Assembly (NCBI RefSeq): GCF_023715655.1
Contig: NZ_JAMBON010000040.1
Span: 1-32,132 of the forward strand
Direction: 5' to 3'
From: Oceanobacillus luteolus
GTDB taxonomy: Bacteria; Bacillota; Bacilli; Bacillales; Amphibacillaceae
Length of the DNA stretch: 32,132 nt
This document shows positions 6,775-13,985 of this stretch, one piece after another (position 1 is the first letter of the stretch; the number at the start of each line of letters is the position of its first letter). Below the pieces are notes generated by a model. The model had not been told where the DNA came from. It saw only the letters and a program-made list of their open reading frames with translations, and made no database searches. The position numbers and the translations under genes were made by a program.

Positions 6775-9237
6775 TTACTCATATTGAATCGCCTCTTTGA
6801 CGGAAATTCGTGATGCAGTGTAACTAGGTAACCAGGAAGCGAGAAGTGTAAATAGGATACCACCTGCAATGGCAAGGATCAGGCTGACCCAAGGAATGGC
6901 GAAATCCAATAGTCCTTGAGCATCTGCAGAGATGGAATTCAAATAGATGACTAGAATTCCATAAGCTGTTCCAACCACTACCCCTGCAATACCAATAAAC
7001 AGACCCTCTGCAATAATCATAAATCTCACTTGCCCTTTTGTAAAACCAAGCGCCCGTATCGTTCCTATTTCCTTTACTCGCTCCATCGTATTCATAAATA
7101 ACGTATTACTTATCCCTACTGCAGCTATTCCGATAATGAGTAAGAGTAGAAACTGAAACAAATCATCAATACCCTTCACTCCGCCAGTTGTCTTTTCAAT
7201 TGTTAGCGGCAATGTATTTACACCTGAAATAGATGCACCAAACTGTTCCCAAACTACTGCGAGGATAGTTGGGACATCTCCCTCACTTGCCACATCCATC
7301 ATCACTTTATAACTAAATGGCCAGTTCAACCTATCCTTTATCGTGCTTTCTTCAGCAAAAGCAACATAATTGGAATAATGGGAGGTGAGCACACGTCCTT
7401 TGATGAAAACATCCTGCGCTCCTGCCGGTGTTTGAAGTGTCCAAACATCACCTACCTCCACGCCTGCTTCCGCTAAAGCACGATTCCCTAAATAAATTTC
7501 TGGGAGTTCACTGGAATCTGTCGTCTCTTCCTCAATTGAAAACTGCTGTAGGGTCGTTTCCGAATAGGACATGATGGAAAATTCCCTAAGCTCATCGTTG
7601 CTCGTATACCAAGTGACATTCGGAATTTCATATGCAGAATAAACCGTTTCTACCCCAGGAATTTCTTCCAGAGCATGTAGTTCTTCCTCTGACCACGGGG
7701 TTTCTTTCTCCACATGAATATCTCCCCCAAAGGTCTGTTGAACCTCGTCTTCCATTCCTTTAGGCAAATCTTGTAATGCCGCACTCATGAATAAAGCTAA
7801 GCTTACCCCGATAGCAAGCATGGCAGCCGTATTAGCATTTCTCCTTAAAAACTGCTTGATGGAGTTCGCCGCTTGCTTCCCTGAAAAGCCGAACAACAGG
7901 GATAACAACGGGCCAATAATCAACTGCAGCAACCTCATCCATAATGGGAACAACAGGACGAGTCCGATAAATAAAGAGAGAAATGCCCATACATTATCAA
8001 TGAGACCAATCCCTGTAAAGACGATACCTAGCACGATTCGAATTTTACTCAACCGATCAATTCGGATGGACGGATCCTTCTCAAACATTGCTTCTAATAT
8101 AGGAACCTTTCCTGCTTTGTACACCGGTAGTGAAGCAGCGACAAAAGGAAATAGGAAGCCGATGATGATGGAAGTGATAATCGGACTGAAAAATACGACA
8201 TCATACTCAATATTTTGCGTAGCGATGGCTGTTATTAATACTTCCTGAATGGCATTCCCTAACCAAGCACCGAGGCTGACACCAAACACCGTTCCTAAAA
8301 TTGCAAGGATACTGATTTCCTGTGCAAGCAGGCGAATGACATTGCCATCGGTGTAACCGAGACTTTTCATGATTCCGATTTCCCGTTTCCTCTCCACGAT
8401 GCTTGTATGAATCATGTTAAAAGCGATAAACGCACTGATGAAAACAGCTAATATGGCAATGAGGTCAAAGACATAATAGATACTGTCTATGTCATTGTTT
8501 TGCTGATTGTCTACTACAATCGGCTGAACAAATAGAGAGGTTCCTTCGAATTCATTTTCATAAGCAGTCAGTAATTCCTGATGATCGGCGCCTTCCTCGA
8601 CACTGAACCGGAAATTCGATATTTGATTTTCAAGTCCACTTTCCAATTGGAGGGTTTCTAACGGCACCATCACTCGAAAGTCTTGATAGAAAGCTGCATC
8701 AAATGTCTGTGGACTGTTCAACATCGGACCCTCATATACGATTGCAGTAACTTCAAGCGTACCAATATCTTCGAAAGTGACTGTGTCCCCTACTTCTTTT
8801 CCCCAGAGCTCTGCGGCGTTTTCCGTTATAACCAAACCTTCTTCAGTCGTATCGCCAGCTTTGACAGGTAACGGAACAATATTTGACCGGAAATCCGAGA
8901 GTCCTGTAAATCGTACCGTGCGCTGGGCAGGGACGTCCGTCTCGAGCTCAACCAGTCCTTGTTTCACTAAAGCAGTGACACCTTCGTCGATTTCTTCCCG
9001 CCCCTCCAGCCAGGCAATTTCAGTTTCATCGAAAAATCCTTCATTGCTCTGGATCCAAAAATCTGCTTCTCCTGCATATAACTGCTCCTGCTCATCCATC
9101 ATGTTGGAGAAGGTATATTTTGCAATCAGCATACTCGTCATGACCGTGACGCCTAGCGTGAGGGCAATCAAGGTGAAAAGGAAACGTTTCTTATGCCGAG
9201 TCAGGTTACGCCATGAAACGCGCCAAGAACTTAGCAT
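6775..9237 (-). CDS. ABC transporter permease with two FtsX domains, 820 aa
   Basis: A large permease with two MacB/FtsX modules. An N-terminal membrane segment (about residues 20-40) leads into an extracytoplasmic domain and a first FtsX domain (KREIGIMKSLGYTDG near residue 285). Several further helices, a second periplasmic-type domain and a second FtsX domain (VKEIGTIRALGFTKG near residue 715) follow, ending SVKEAIQYE. This ~800-aa plan is common for peptide- or antibiotic-related exporters of Firmicutes. ATG 9237 is preferred to ATG 9246 because GGGAGG abuts the latter with no spacing. The gene start overlaps the ATPase gene end by 32 nt. The substrate is unknown. Confidence 0.9.
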   Translation of the reverse strand: MLSSWRVSWRNLTRHKKRFLFTLIALTLGVTVMTSMLIAKYTFSNMMDEQEQLYAGEADFWIQSNEGFFDETEIAWLEGREEIDEGVTALVKQGLVELETDVPAQRTVRFTGLSDFRSNIVPLPVKAGDTTEEGLVITENAAELWGKEVGDTVTFEDIGTLEVTAIVYEGPMLNSPQTFDAAFYQDFRVMVPLETLQLESGLENQISNFRFSVEEGADHQELLTAYENEFEGTSLFVQPIVVDNQQNNDIDSIYYVFDLIAILAVFISAFIAFNMIHTSIVERKREIGIMKSLGYTDGNVIRLLAQEISILAILGTVFGVSLGAWLGNAIQEVLITAIATQNIEYDVVFFSPIITSIIIGFLFPFVAASLPVYKAGKVPILEAMFEKDPSIRIDRLSKIRIVLGIVFTGIGLIDNVWAFLSLFIGLVLLFPLWMRLLQLIIGPLLSLLFGFSGKQAANSIKQFLRRNANTAAMLAIGVSLALFMSAALQDLPKGMEDEVQQTFGGDIHVEKETPWSEEELHALEEIPGVETVYSAYEIPNVTWYTSNDELREFSIMSYSETTLQQFSIEEETTDSSELPEIYLGNRALAEAGVEVGDVWTLQTPAGAQDVFIKGRVLTSHYSNYVAFAEESTIKDRLNWPFSYKVMMDVASEGDVPTILAVVWEQFGASISGVNTLPLTIEKTTGGVKGIDDLFQFLLLLIIGIAAVGISNTLFMNTMERVKEIGTIRALGFTKGQVRFMIIAEGLFIGIAGVVVGTAYGILVIYLNSISADAQGLLDFAIPWVSLILAIAGGILFTLLASWLPSYTASRISVKEAIQYE

Positions 9238-9919
9238 AGTCGTCATCCTCCCTCTTCACTTCCGCTTCAATTACTCCATCTTTAAACAATATAATCCGAT
9301 CTGCATATCCTGCCGCAAACATATCATGTGTAACCATGACGATGGTTTGCTTTTGCTCATAATGGAACTTCGCCAATAAATCCAAAATATCTCCACTACG
9401 CTTTCTATCCAAGTTCCCGGTTGGCTCATCTGCCAGTAAAAGGGACGGCTTGTGGATCAGCGACCGGGCAATCGCCACCCGCTGTTGCTGTCCACCACTT
9501 AATTCATAGGGAAAACGATTTTCATAGCCTGCCAAGTCTACTGCCTTCAACAGATTCTCGACATCGGTTGCTGACACATTCTTTCCATCCGCATGCATCG
9601 GAAAAACGATATTCTCGTATACGGTGAGCGTCGGAAGCAGTTGATAGTTCTGAAACACAAGGCCAATTTCTTTCCGCCTTAATATCGTCCGTTCTTTTTC
9701 CGTTTTCGATGTAAGGTCTGTATTCTTCAAATAAATACTTCCTGAATTTGCAGTGTCCAAACCACCGAGCAAATGCAACAGAGTTGTTTTACCAGAACCA
9801 CTTGGACCGATAATACAAACAAACTCCCCCTCTTCAATCGAGAGGTCAACCCCTTTTAAAACAGGTACAACTTCCTTCCCGGTTTTGTACTCCTTTGTTA
9901 AGCCTGAAACGTTAATCAT
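9206..9919 (-). CDS. ABC transporter ATP-binding protein (MacB/LolD type), 237 aa
   Basis: Walker A GPSGSGKT is at residues 38-45, followed by LVFQNYQLLPTLTV (Q-loop), signature LSGGQQQRVAIARSL, Walker B LLLADEPTGNLD and MVTHD (switch histidine). This is a complete, active-looking nucleotide-binding subunit. ATG 9919, with AGAGGTGA upstream, is chosen over a longer in-frame start at 9979, which would overlap the preceding membrane-protein gene and lies ahead of the ABC fold. It overlaps the permease gene by 32 nt, consistent with translational coupling. The operon is PadR-linked, so induction by a toxic compound is plausible. Confidence 0.93.
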   Translation of the reverse strand: MINVSGLTKEYKTGKEVVPVLKGVDLSIEEGEFVCIIGPSGSGKTTLLHLLGGLDTANSGSIYLKNTDLTSKTEKERTILRRKEIGLVFQNYQLLPTLTVYENIVFPMHADGKNVSATDVENLLKAVDLAGYENRFPYELSGGQQQRVAIARSLIHKPSLLLADEPTGNLDRKRSGDILDLLAKFHYEQKQTIVMVTHDMFAAGYADRIILFKDGVIEAEVKREDDDYAKFLARFMA

Positions 9920-9932
9920 GTTATTCACCTCT

Positions 9933-10568
9933 TTATTTTGATGGAAAAATCGTGTAAGACCATGAGTAGATAAAATCAATGATAAAGACGAGTCCCCAAA
10001 TCATGGAGATTCCATAAATCACATCATTTGGATAAGGTGTATCCAAATAATTTTCTGTGCCAATCCACGATAAATCGGAAACATAGTTCATCGCTTCATT
10101 GAAACCATTCAATCCATAACTCCAGAAGACAGCCTGCGCAACAACAAAAATGAGCAGATGGATCATCGCGCTATAGCGATTCACTTTGGCAATATATTTC
10201 GGATCTTTTTGCCTCGCCATAATCCTTCTGTCCTTCTCTGTCAGCAAATCAACTCCACGCCACTGGCCAATTTTCATCTTCATCCAGCGGTCGAGCTTTT
10301 TAAAATCATTTATTCCGAAAGTACATGCGTAAACGACGAAAATCATAATCACAATTTGAAATGTAGAAATCTCACCGGTTTCACGATAAATCACGAGGGC
10401 AAGTGCAGCTTCTAAAATGAGCAGAACTAGGAAGAGGAACAAGAAGAGGAGGCTCATTTTTCTCTTTCTGAATAAATAACGAACAACACCAAACAGCAAT
10501 AAGGAGACGATGGACAGTATTTCAGCAAGGATAAATATCTCCCATTGGTAATCCAATAAAAAATTCAT
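9933..10568 (-). CDS. Unidentified integral membrane protein, first gene of the PadR operon, 211 aa
   Basis: I do not recognise the family. Hydrophobic segments near residues 10-30, 40-60, 70-87, 131-150 and 186-205 suggest about five membrane helices. Between the third and fourth is a positively charged cytoplasmic-type stretch (FKKLDRWMKMKIGQWRG; LTEKDRRIMARQKDP). AAAAAGGTGG lies ahead of ATG 10568. It is the first gene after the operator-covered promoter and ends 13 nt before the ATPase start, so it should be part of the same exporter or detoxification unit. No motif suggests an enzyme. Confidence 0.75.
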   Translation of the reverse strand: MNFLLDYQWEIFILAEILSIVSLLLFGVVRYLFRKRKMSLLFLFLFLVLLILEAALALVIYRETGEISTFQIVIMIFVVYACTFGINDFKKLDRWMKMKIGQWRGVDLLTEKDRRIMARQKDPKYIAKVNRYSAMIHLLIFVVAQAVFWSYGLNGFNEAMNYVSDLSWIGTENYLDTPYPNDVIYGISMIWGLVFIIDFIYSWSYTIFPSK

Positions 10569-10588
10569 ACGCTTTCCACCTTTTTATA

Positions 10589-10627
10589 TACTGAGTAACT
10601 ATTTACTGAGTATATAGATACCGAGTA
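10589..10627. promoter_or_regulatory. Candidate PadR operator: three 9-bp palindromes phased at 15 bp
   Basis: TACTGAGTA at 10589-10597 and 10604-10612 and TACCGAGTA at 10619-10627 are spaced exactly 15 bp. TACT-G-AGTA is itself a palindrome around the central base. The copies cover the promoter spacer, the -10 box and the predicted transcription start of the minus-strand operon. Confidence 0.7.
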
Positions 10628-10637
10628 TATATGTCAA
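10609..10637 (-). promoter_or_regulatory. Sigma-A promoter of the membrane protein/ABC/PadR operon
   Basis: On the minus strand TTGACA (10632-10637) is followed after exactly 17 nt by TATACT (10609-10614). The -35 box matches consensus fully and the -10 box in five of six positions. The start codon at 10568 is about 40 nt downstream. Confidence 0.85.
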
Positions 10638-10690
10638 TAGGATATTGCCATTTTTATTTTGGTTGATGGAAAATTCATCTTTTAACCAAT

Positions 10691-10727
10691 AAAAAAAGGA
10701 TTTGTCATGAAAACAAATCCTTTTTTC
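10691..10727. terminator. Bidirectional-type intrinsic terminator after the small lipoprotein gene
   Basis: AAAAAAGGATTTGT (10692-10705) pairs with ACAAATCCTTTTTT (10713-10726) around a 7-nt loop, with A- and T-runs on the two flanks. It most clearly serves the minus-strand lipoprotein gene, which ends 35 nt away. Confidence 0.85.
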
Positions 10728-10760
10728 TATAACAATCCTTTAAGTAAAAAATGCAGCTTC

Positions 10761-10910
10761 TTATTGATTATCTTGCCTATCTTCCATTTGTTCAGAAGGT
10801 TCTTCGGTCGGATCAGGTTCTTGTTCATCATTTGCTGTACCACATCCGAACAATAATCCCGTAGAGAGAATCGCTACAAAAGCACTTCCGAAGATTTTTT
10901 TGAACTTCAT
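10761..10910 (-). CDS. Small lipoprotein, 49 aa
   Basis: The minus strand encodes MKFKKIFGSAFVAILSTGLL then FGC at residues 21-23, a type II signal peptide with lipobox LFGC. The mature part of about 27 residues is acidic and Pro/Glu/Asp-rich (EQEPDPTEEPSEQ), with no fold predicted. GGTGAGGTGAATAAC lies directly upstream of ATG 10910, and a strong terminator follows, so this looks like a real single-gene unit. After lipidation it would be anchored on the outer face of the membrane. Such tiny acidic lipoproteins occur in bacilli without known function. Confidence 0.75.
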   Translation of the reverse strand: MKFKKIFGSAFVAILSTGLLFGCGTANDEQEPDPTEEPSEQMEDRQDNQ

Positions 10911-11112
10911 GTTATTCACCTCACCTAACTAAATTTAATTCATTATTATTACTGTCCAATTTCTTTTGAGGTATGCAAAAATACACTTGGAATCATACAT
11001 CCGGAGGTATTTACTTCAAGAAATGAAATTTTCCGAAAATAACTGTAACCTTTTTACTTTTCATTCGTTAGTAAAGTAAGAGGAGAAAGAATCTAAAAAG
11101 GGGATGATACGC

Positions 11113-11652
11113 ATGAAAACATTCAAGAAAAATAGAAAGATGGGCAGTAAAGTTCATAAGAATGAAGGCGCCAAGATCGAGAAATCCTCAAAACGTAAAT
11201 ATTATCTTGCTTCCGTTTTTCTTCTTTTGCTAGTAGCAATCCCGTTATTCAATAATCACTATGCTCAGACAGCCACTGACGAATTGTCAGGAAGCACCTT
11301 TAACATCTCCTATCCAACACCAGATGCACGAAATGATGATCCGAATGGATATGACTCACTCATGACAGTAGAGTTTTCAGACGGGGAAGCAGCCACACCA
11401 TCCATCCAAGACGGTGATGGGACATATGAATTAAACGGCGATGTTCTCACTCTTCAATTTGAGAATGAAAACGAATCGTTACAGATAGAATTTAGTCTTA
11501 AAGAAAGCGAACAAGATTTCAGCGAGTATTCAGCGGTCATTCGTGATGTTGATTTTGAAAAGAAGAATCCGGATGATATCAGCCATTTTCAAAATCTATT
11601 TTATAAATTAAATAAAAAATTGCCTTTGGAATTCATCAAGCGACAGAGCTAA
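11113..11652 (+). CDS. Membrane-anchored extracytoplasmic protein of unknown function, 179 aa
   Basis: A very basic N-terminus (about 30 residues, KKNRKMGSKVHKNEG) is followed by one hydrophobic segment (residues 33-49, YYLASVFLLLLVAIPLF) and an acidic ~130-residue domain predicted to be outside the cell. No lipobox or sortase motif is visible. ATG 11113 is preferred to ATG 11104 because GGGG directly abuts the first ATG, while the second has 9-nt spacing. I do not recognise the family. It stands alone between the lipoprotein gene and a convergent nitronate monooxygenase gene. Confidence 0.65.
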   Translation: MKTFKKNRKMGSKVHKNEGAKIEKSSKRKYYLASVFLLLLVAIPLFNNHYAQTATDELSGSTFNISYPTPDARNDDPNGYDSLMTVEFSDGEAATPSIQDGDGTYELNGDVLTLQFENENESLQIEFSLKESEQDFSEYSAVIRDVDFEKKNPDDISHFQNLFYKLNKKLPLEFIKRQS

Positions 11653-11679
11653 CCGCAGAGCATGAACTGCACTCTGCGG
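11653..11679. terminator. Hairpin between convergent genes
   Basis: CCGCAGAG (11653-11660) pairs with CTCTGCGG (11672-11679) around an 11-nt loop, directly after the stop of the plus-strand gene. The following T-tract is poor, so the call as a terminator is moderate. Confidence 0.55.
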
Positions 11680-11697
11680 CAATCAACGGATTTAATT

Positions 11698-12777
11698 TTA
11701 TAACGTTTCTTTCAAATGTTTCGCTTCTGCTATCATTTTCTTTATTAACTTGCTCACAGTTTGCTTTTCAGCTAACCTTGGACTCTGACCAGACCAAAGA
11801 GACATAAAATCCGGATTTTTTTGTGAGGAAGAAGCACTTCTAATTCCTTTTGTTAAAGCATTTTGAACGGGAAACTCCGGTAATGTTGCTTCATGCTGCT
11901 GCATCTCTGAAATGTATTTATTTTTTATTCCTCTTGCCCATTTCCCTGAAAAAGCCCGCGTTAATACGGTTTGGTCTTCGTGAGCATATAGTATTTCTTC
12001 CTTTTGGATAGCCGGAGCCCCGCTTTCCGAAGTTGTTAAAAATGCTGTCCCCATTTGGACACCACTTGCACCTAAACAAACAGAGGCCATTAATCCTCTG
12101 CCATCCATAATCCCTCCAGCAGCAACAACAGGAATATTTACTTGGTCAACTGTCTGCGGAATGAGCGACATTAAACCAATTAAACTTTCTTGAGCATGAA
12201 GAAGAAAGCTTCCCCGATGTCCCCCAGCCTCACTGCCTTGAACGATGACGATATCCATTCCTGCTTTTTCAACTTCAATCGCCTCTTCTACCGTAGTAGC
12301 TGTTCCCATTAAAATAATGTTGTGCTGCTTTAACTCTCCAATCACTTCAGCGGAAGGAATACCGAAAGTGAATGAACAAACAGGTACCTTTTCTTCGATT
12401 ACTACCTTGATCTGTTCATGGAATGTATCTAATTCATCTTCAAATTGCGGAATTTCCATGCGATCTTCATCTCGTATACCTAATTCATCACGTAAAGGCT
12501 GTAATACTTGGTTAGCTGAATCAATCTCATCTTGGATAACAAAGAATTCATTAGGAACAAATAGATTGATACTAAAAGGATTCGACGTTAATTGTTTAAT
12601 CTCTATTATTTGCTCACGGATTTGGACAGGGGTCATATAGCCCGCCCCAATCGATCCTAGACCTCCAGCATTTGAAACCTCAGCCACTAATTCCGAAGTA
12701 GTGATTCCTCCCGCCATAGGCGCCTGTATAATCGGATATTGGATTTGCAATAGCTCTGTCATTTTATTTTTTAGCAT
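11698..12777 (-). CDS. Nitronate monooxygenase (2-nitropropane dioxygenase family), 359 aa
   Basis: An FMN-dependent TIM-barrel enzyme that oxidises alkyl nitronates, toxins such as propionate 3-nitronate, to carbonyl compounds and nitrite. Visible motifs are QAPMAGGITTSELVAEVSNAGGLGSIG at the start of the barrel, VIVQGSEAGGHRG in the middle, and AAGGIMDGRG...LGASGVQMGTAFL, the phosphate-binding region for FMN. Length is normal for the family. ATG 12777, with AAAGGAG 6 nt upstream, is preferred over an in-frame start 45 nt earlier. Annotation in this family is often by homology alone; related enoyl-ACP reductase FabK has a similar fold. The gene is probably monocistronic. Confidence 0.85.
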   Translation of the reverse strand: MLKNKMTELLQIQYPIIQAPMAGGITTSELVAEVSNAGGLGSIGAGYMTPVQIREQIIEIKQLTSNPFSINLFVPNEFFVIQDEIDSANQVLQPLRDELGIRDEDRMEIPQFEDELDTFHEQIKVVIEEKVPVCSFTFGIPSAEVIGELKQHNIILMGTATTVEEAIEVEKAGMDIVIVQGSEAGGHRGSFLLHAQESLIGLMSLIPQTVDQVNIPVVAAGGIMDGRGLMASVCLGASGVQMGTAFLTTSESGAPAIQKEEILYAHEDQTVLTRAFSGKWARGIKNKYISEMQQHEATLPEFPVQNALTKGIRSASSSQKNPDFMSLWSGQSPRLAEKQTVSKLIKKMIAEAKHLKETL

Positions 12778-12989
12778 AAGATACTCCTTTTCCTTAACCT
12801 GCCTTATTATGTATTTCAACAAAATATGTGCTAATCCTCCTTTAGAATCGGCAGCAGACCGAACATCATTGTTTCAACCCATGTTTTATCCCTACCTAAG
12901 CAGGAATAATGAAACATATTTCACCGTTTTTCCGTAATACTATTACCTATTACATAAGTAGTTGTGAATTTTAAAGGAGTGGAAAAACG

Positions 12990-13646
12990 ATGCTTCGTAA
13001 GTATCGTCATTGGAAAAGAAAACGAGCAATTAATAAAGTTAAACCTGGAGACGGCCATCCACTGAAAGAGTACCGCTGGTGGGAAATTTTCACCCGTTCG
13101 GTGTTTTATATGAGGATTGTTGAAGAAGACATCGAAAACGTTTATGCAGTGAACGTCGACTATTTCAACGAAGATGAAACGACGGAATTATACCTCAACG
13201 GCAAGCATCATGCCACCTCAAACCTTCCAGCAACTTTCCCCGTTGCAGATGGCTATATTGAAGTTGCCACGACGACATTTGGGCTGAAACGAATGCATTA
13301 TGTCACCGCTGACGGGACCGAACAACAGCTGGCACCCCATCCCCGATCAATGGAAGGCTTACGGATGAAATTTGATCAGCGTTTTCCTGGTATAAGTAAG
13401 TTGATAGGTATTGCCGCTATTATTATCTTATTAGTTTCCTTAGTACTCGGCCTTCCCCAACTTGTCGCATTAATTTCTCAAATTGACTTTATATCAGATA
13501 GATTTGGAACGTTTGAGTCGCCGATTGTTCTATCGGATTGGTTGAACATGACGCTGGTGGTTGGTGGTACATTGGCTGCATTGGAGCGGGCTATTACGCT
13601 AAGGAGTCATTGGTTGATTGATATGGAGACGTGGTGGGATGATTGA
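12990..13646 (+). CDS. Membrane protein of unknown function, 218 aa
   Basis: The first ~135 residues look soluble and begin with a basic stretch (MLRKYRHWKRKRAINK). Two hydrophobic segments follow, near residues 136-160 and 184-198. The sequence is rich in aromatic residues at both ends and has no catalytic motif I recognise. GGAGTGG lies 7-8 nt ahead of ATG 12990, supporting that start. It is the last gene with the moderate base composition of the left part. Downstream DNA is AT-rich, so it probably marks the chromosomal edge of the Dnd island. Confidence 0.65.
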   Translation: MLRKYRHWKRKRAINKVKPGDGHPLKEYRWWEIFTRSVFYMRIVEEDIENVYAVNVDYFNEDETTELYLNGKHHATSNLPATFPVADGYIEVATTTFGLKRMHYVTADGTEQQLAPHPRSMEGLRMKFDQRFPGISKLIGIAAIIILLVSLVLGLPQLVALISQIDFISDRFGTFESPIVLSDWLNMTLVVGGTLAALERAITLRSHWLIDMETWWDD

Positions 13647-13787
13647 ATAACCACCTCAAGATACTCATCACTTAGAAAAAATAGTATATTATAATCTTTA
13701 ATTCTATTTTCCAATCATAAGACCTAGTTATATTAATTATTTTGTAGTAAAATATATCTATGAAGTCAAAAAATATAGGTGATAATA

Positions 13788-13976
13788 ATGAATAAAATTG
13801 AAAGAAGAGAAATTGAAATATTAGTAAGAGTATCCAAACAACACGATTTACCTCTAAAGTTAATGAAAACGTTACTTCAGACTGCAAAGAAATTTACCTA
13901 CGAGAATCAAACTTCCACTGCAAGAAGAAAAGAATATCAAGATTTAATAAGTTTTCATGATAAAAATAGAGACTAG
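13788..13976 (+). CDS. Small Dnd-linked protein, 62 aa, first gene of the DndD2/DndE2 operon
   Basis: A short, charged, probably all-helical protein (MNKIERREIEILVRVSKQHD...), net basic, with no Cys pairs, signal or membrane segment. ATG 13788 has AGGTGAT 4 nt upstream; an in-frame GTG at 13779 lies inside that site and is rejected. The stop is 9 nt before the next ATG, so it is co-transcribed and probably co-translated with the DndD-like ATPase. I do not recognise a named family. Its fixed position ahead of a DndD/DndE pair suggests an accessory or adaptor role in that complex, an inference from context. Confidence 0.7.
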   Translation: MNKIERREIEILVRVSKQHDLPLKLMKTLLQTAKKFTYENQTSTARRKEYQDLISFHDKNRD

Positions 13977-13985
13977 GTGATATTA

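Noticed and set aside
12934-12946. GTAATACTATTAC palindrome upstream of the membrane-protein gene as an operator
   Set aside because: It is a short AT-rich 13-bp palindrome with no recognised regulator nearby, and may arise by chance.
13647-13787. Attachment site or tRNA at the left island edge
   Set aside because: No tRNA-like fold, integrase gene or direct repeat matching the right edge could be seen.
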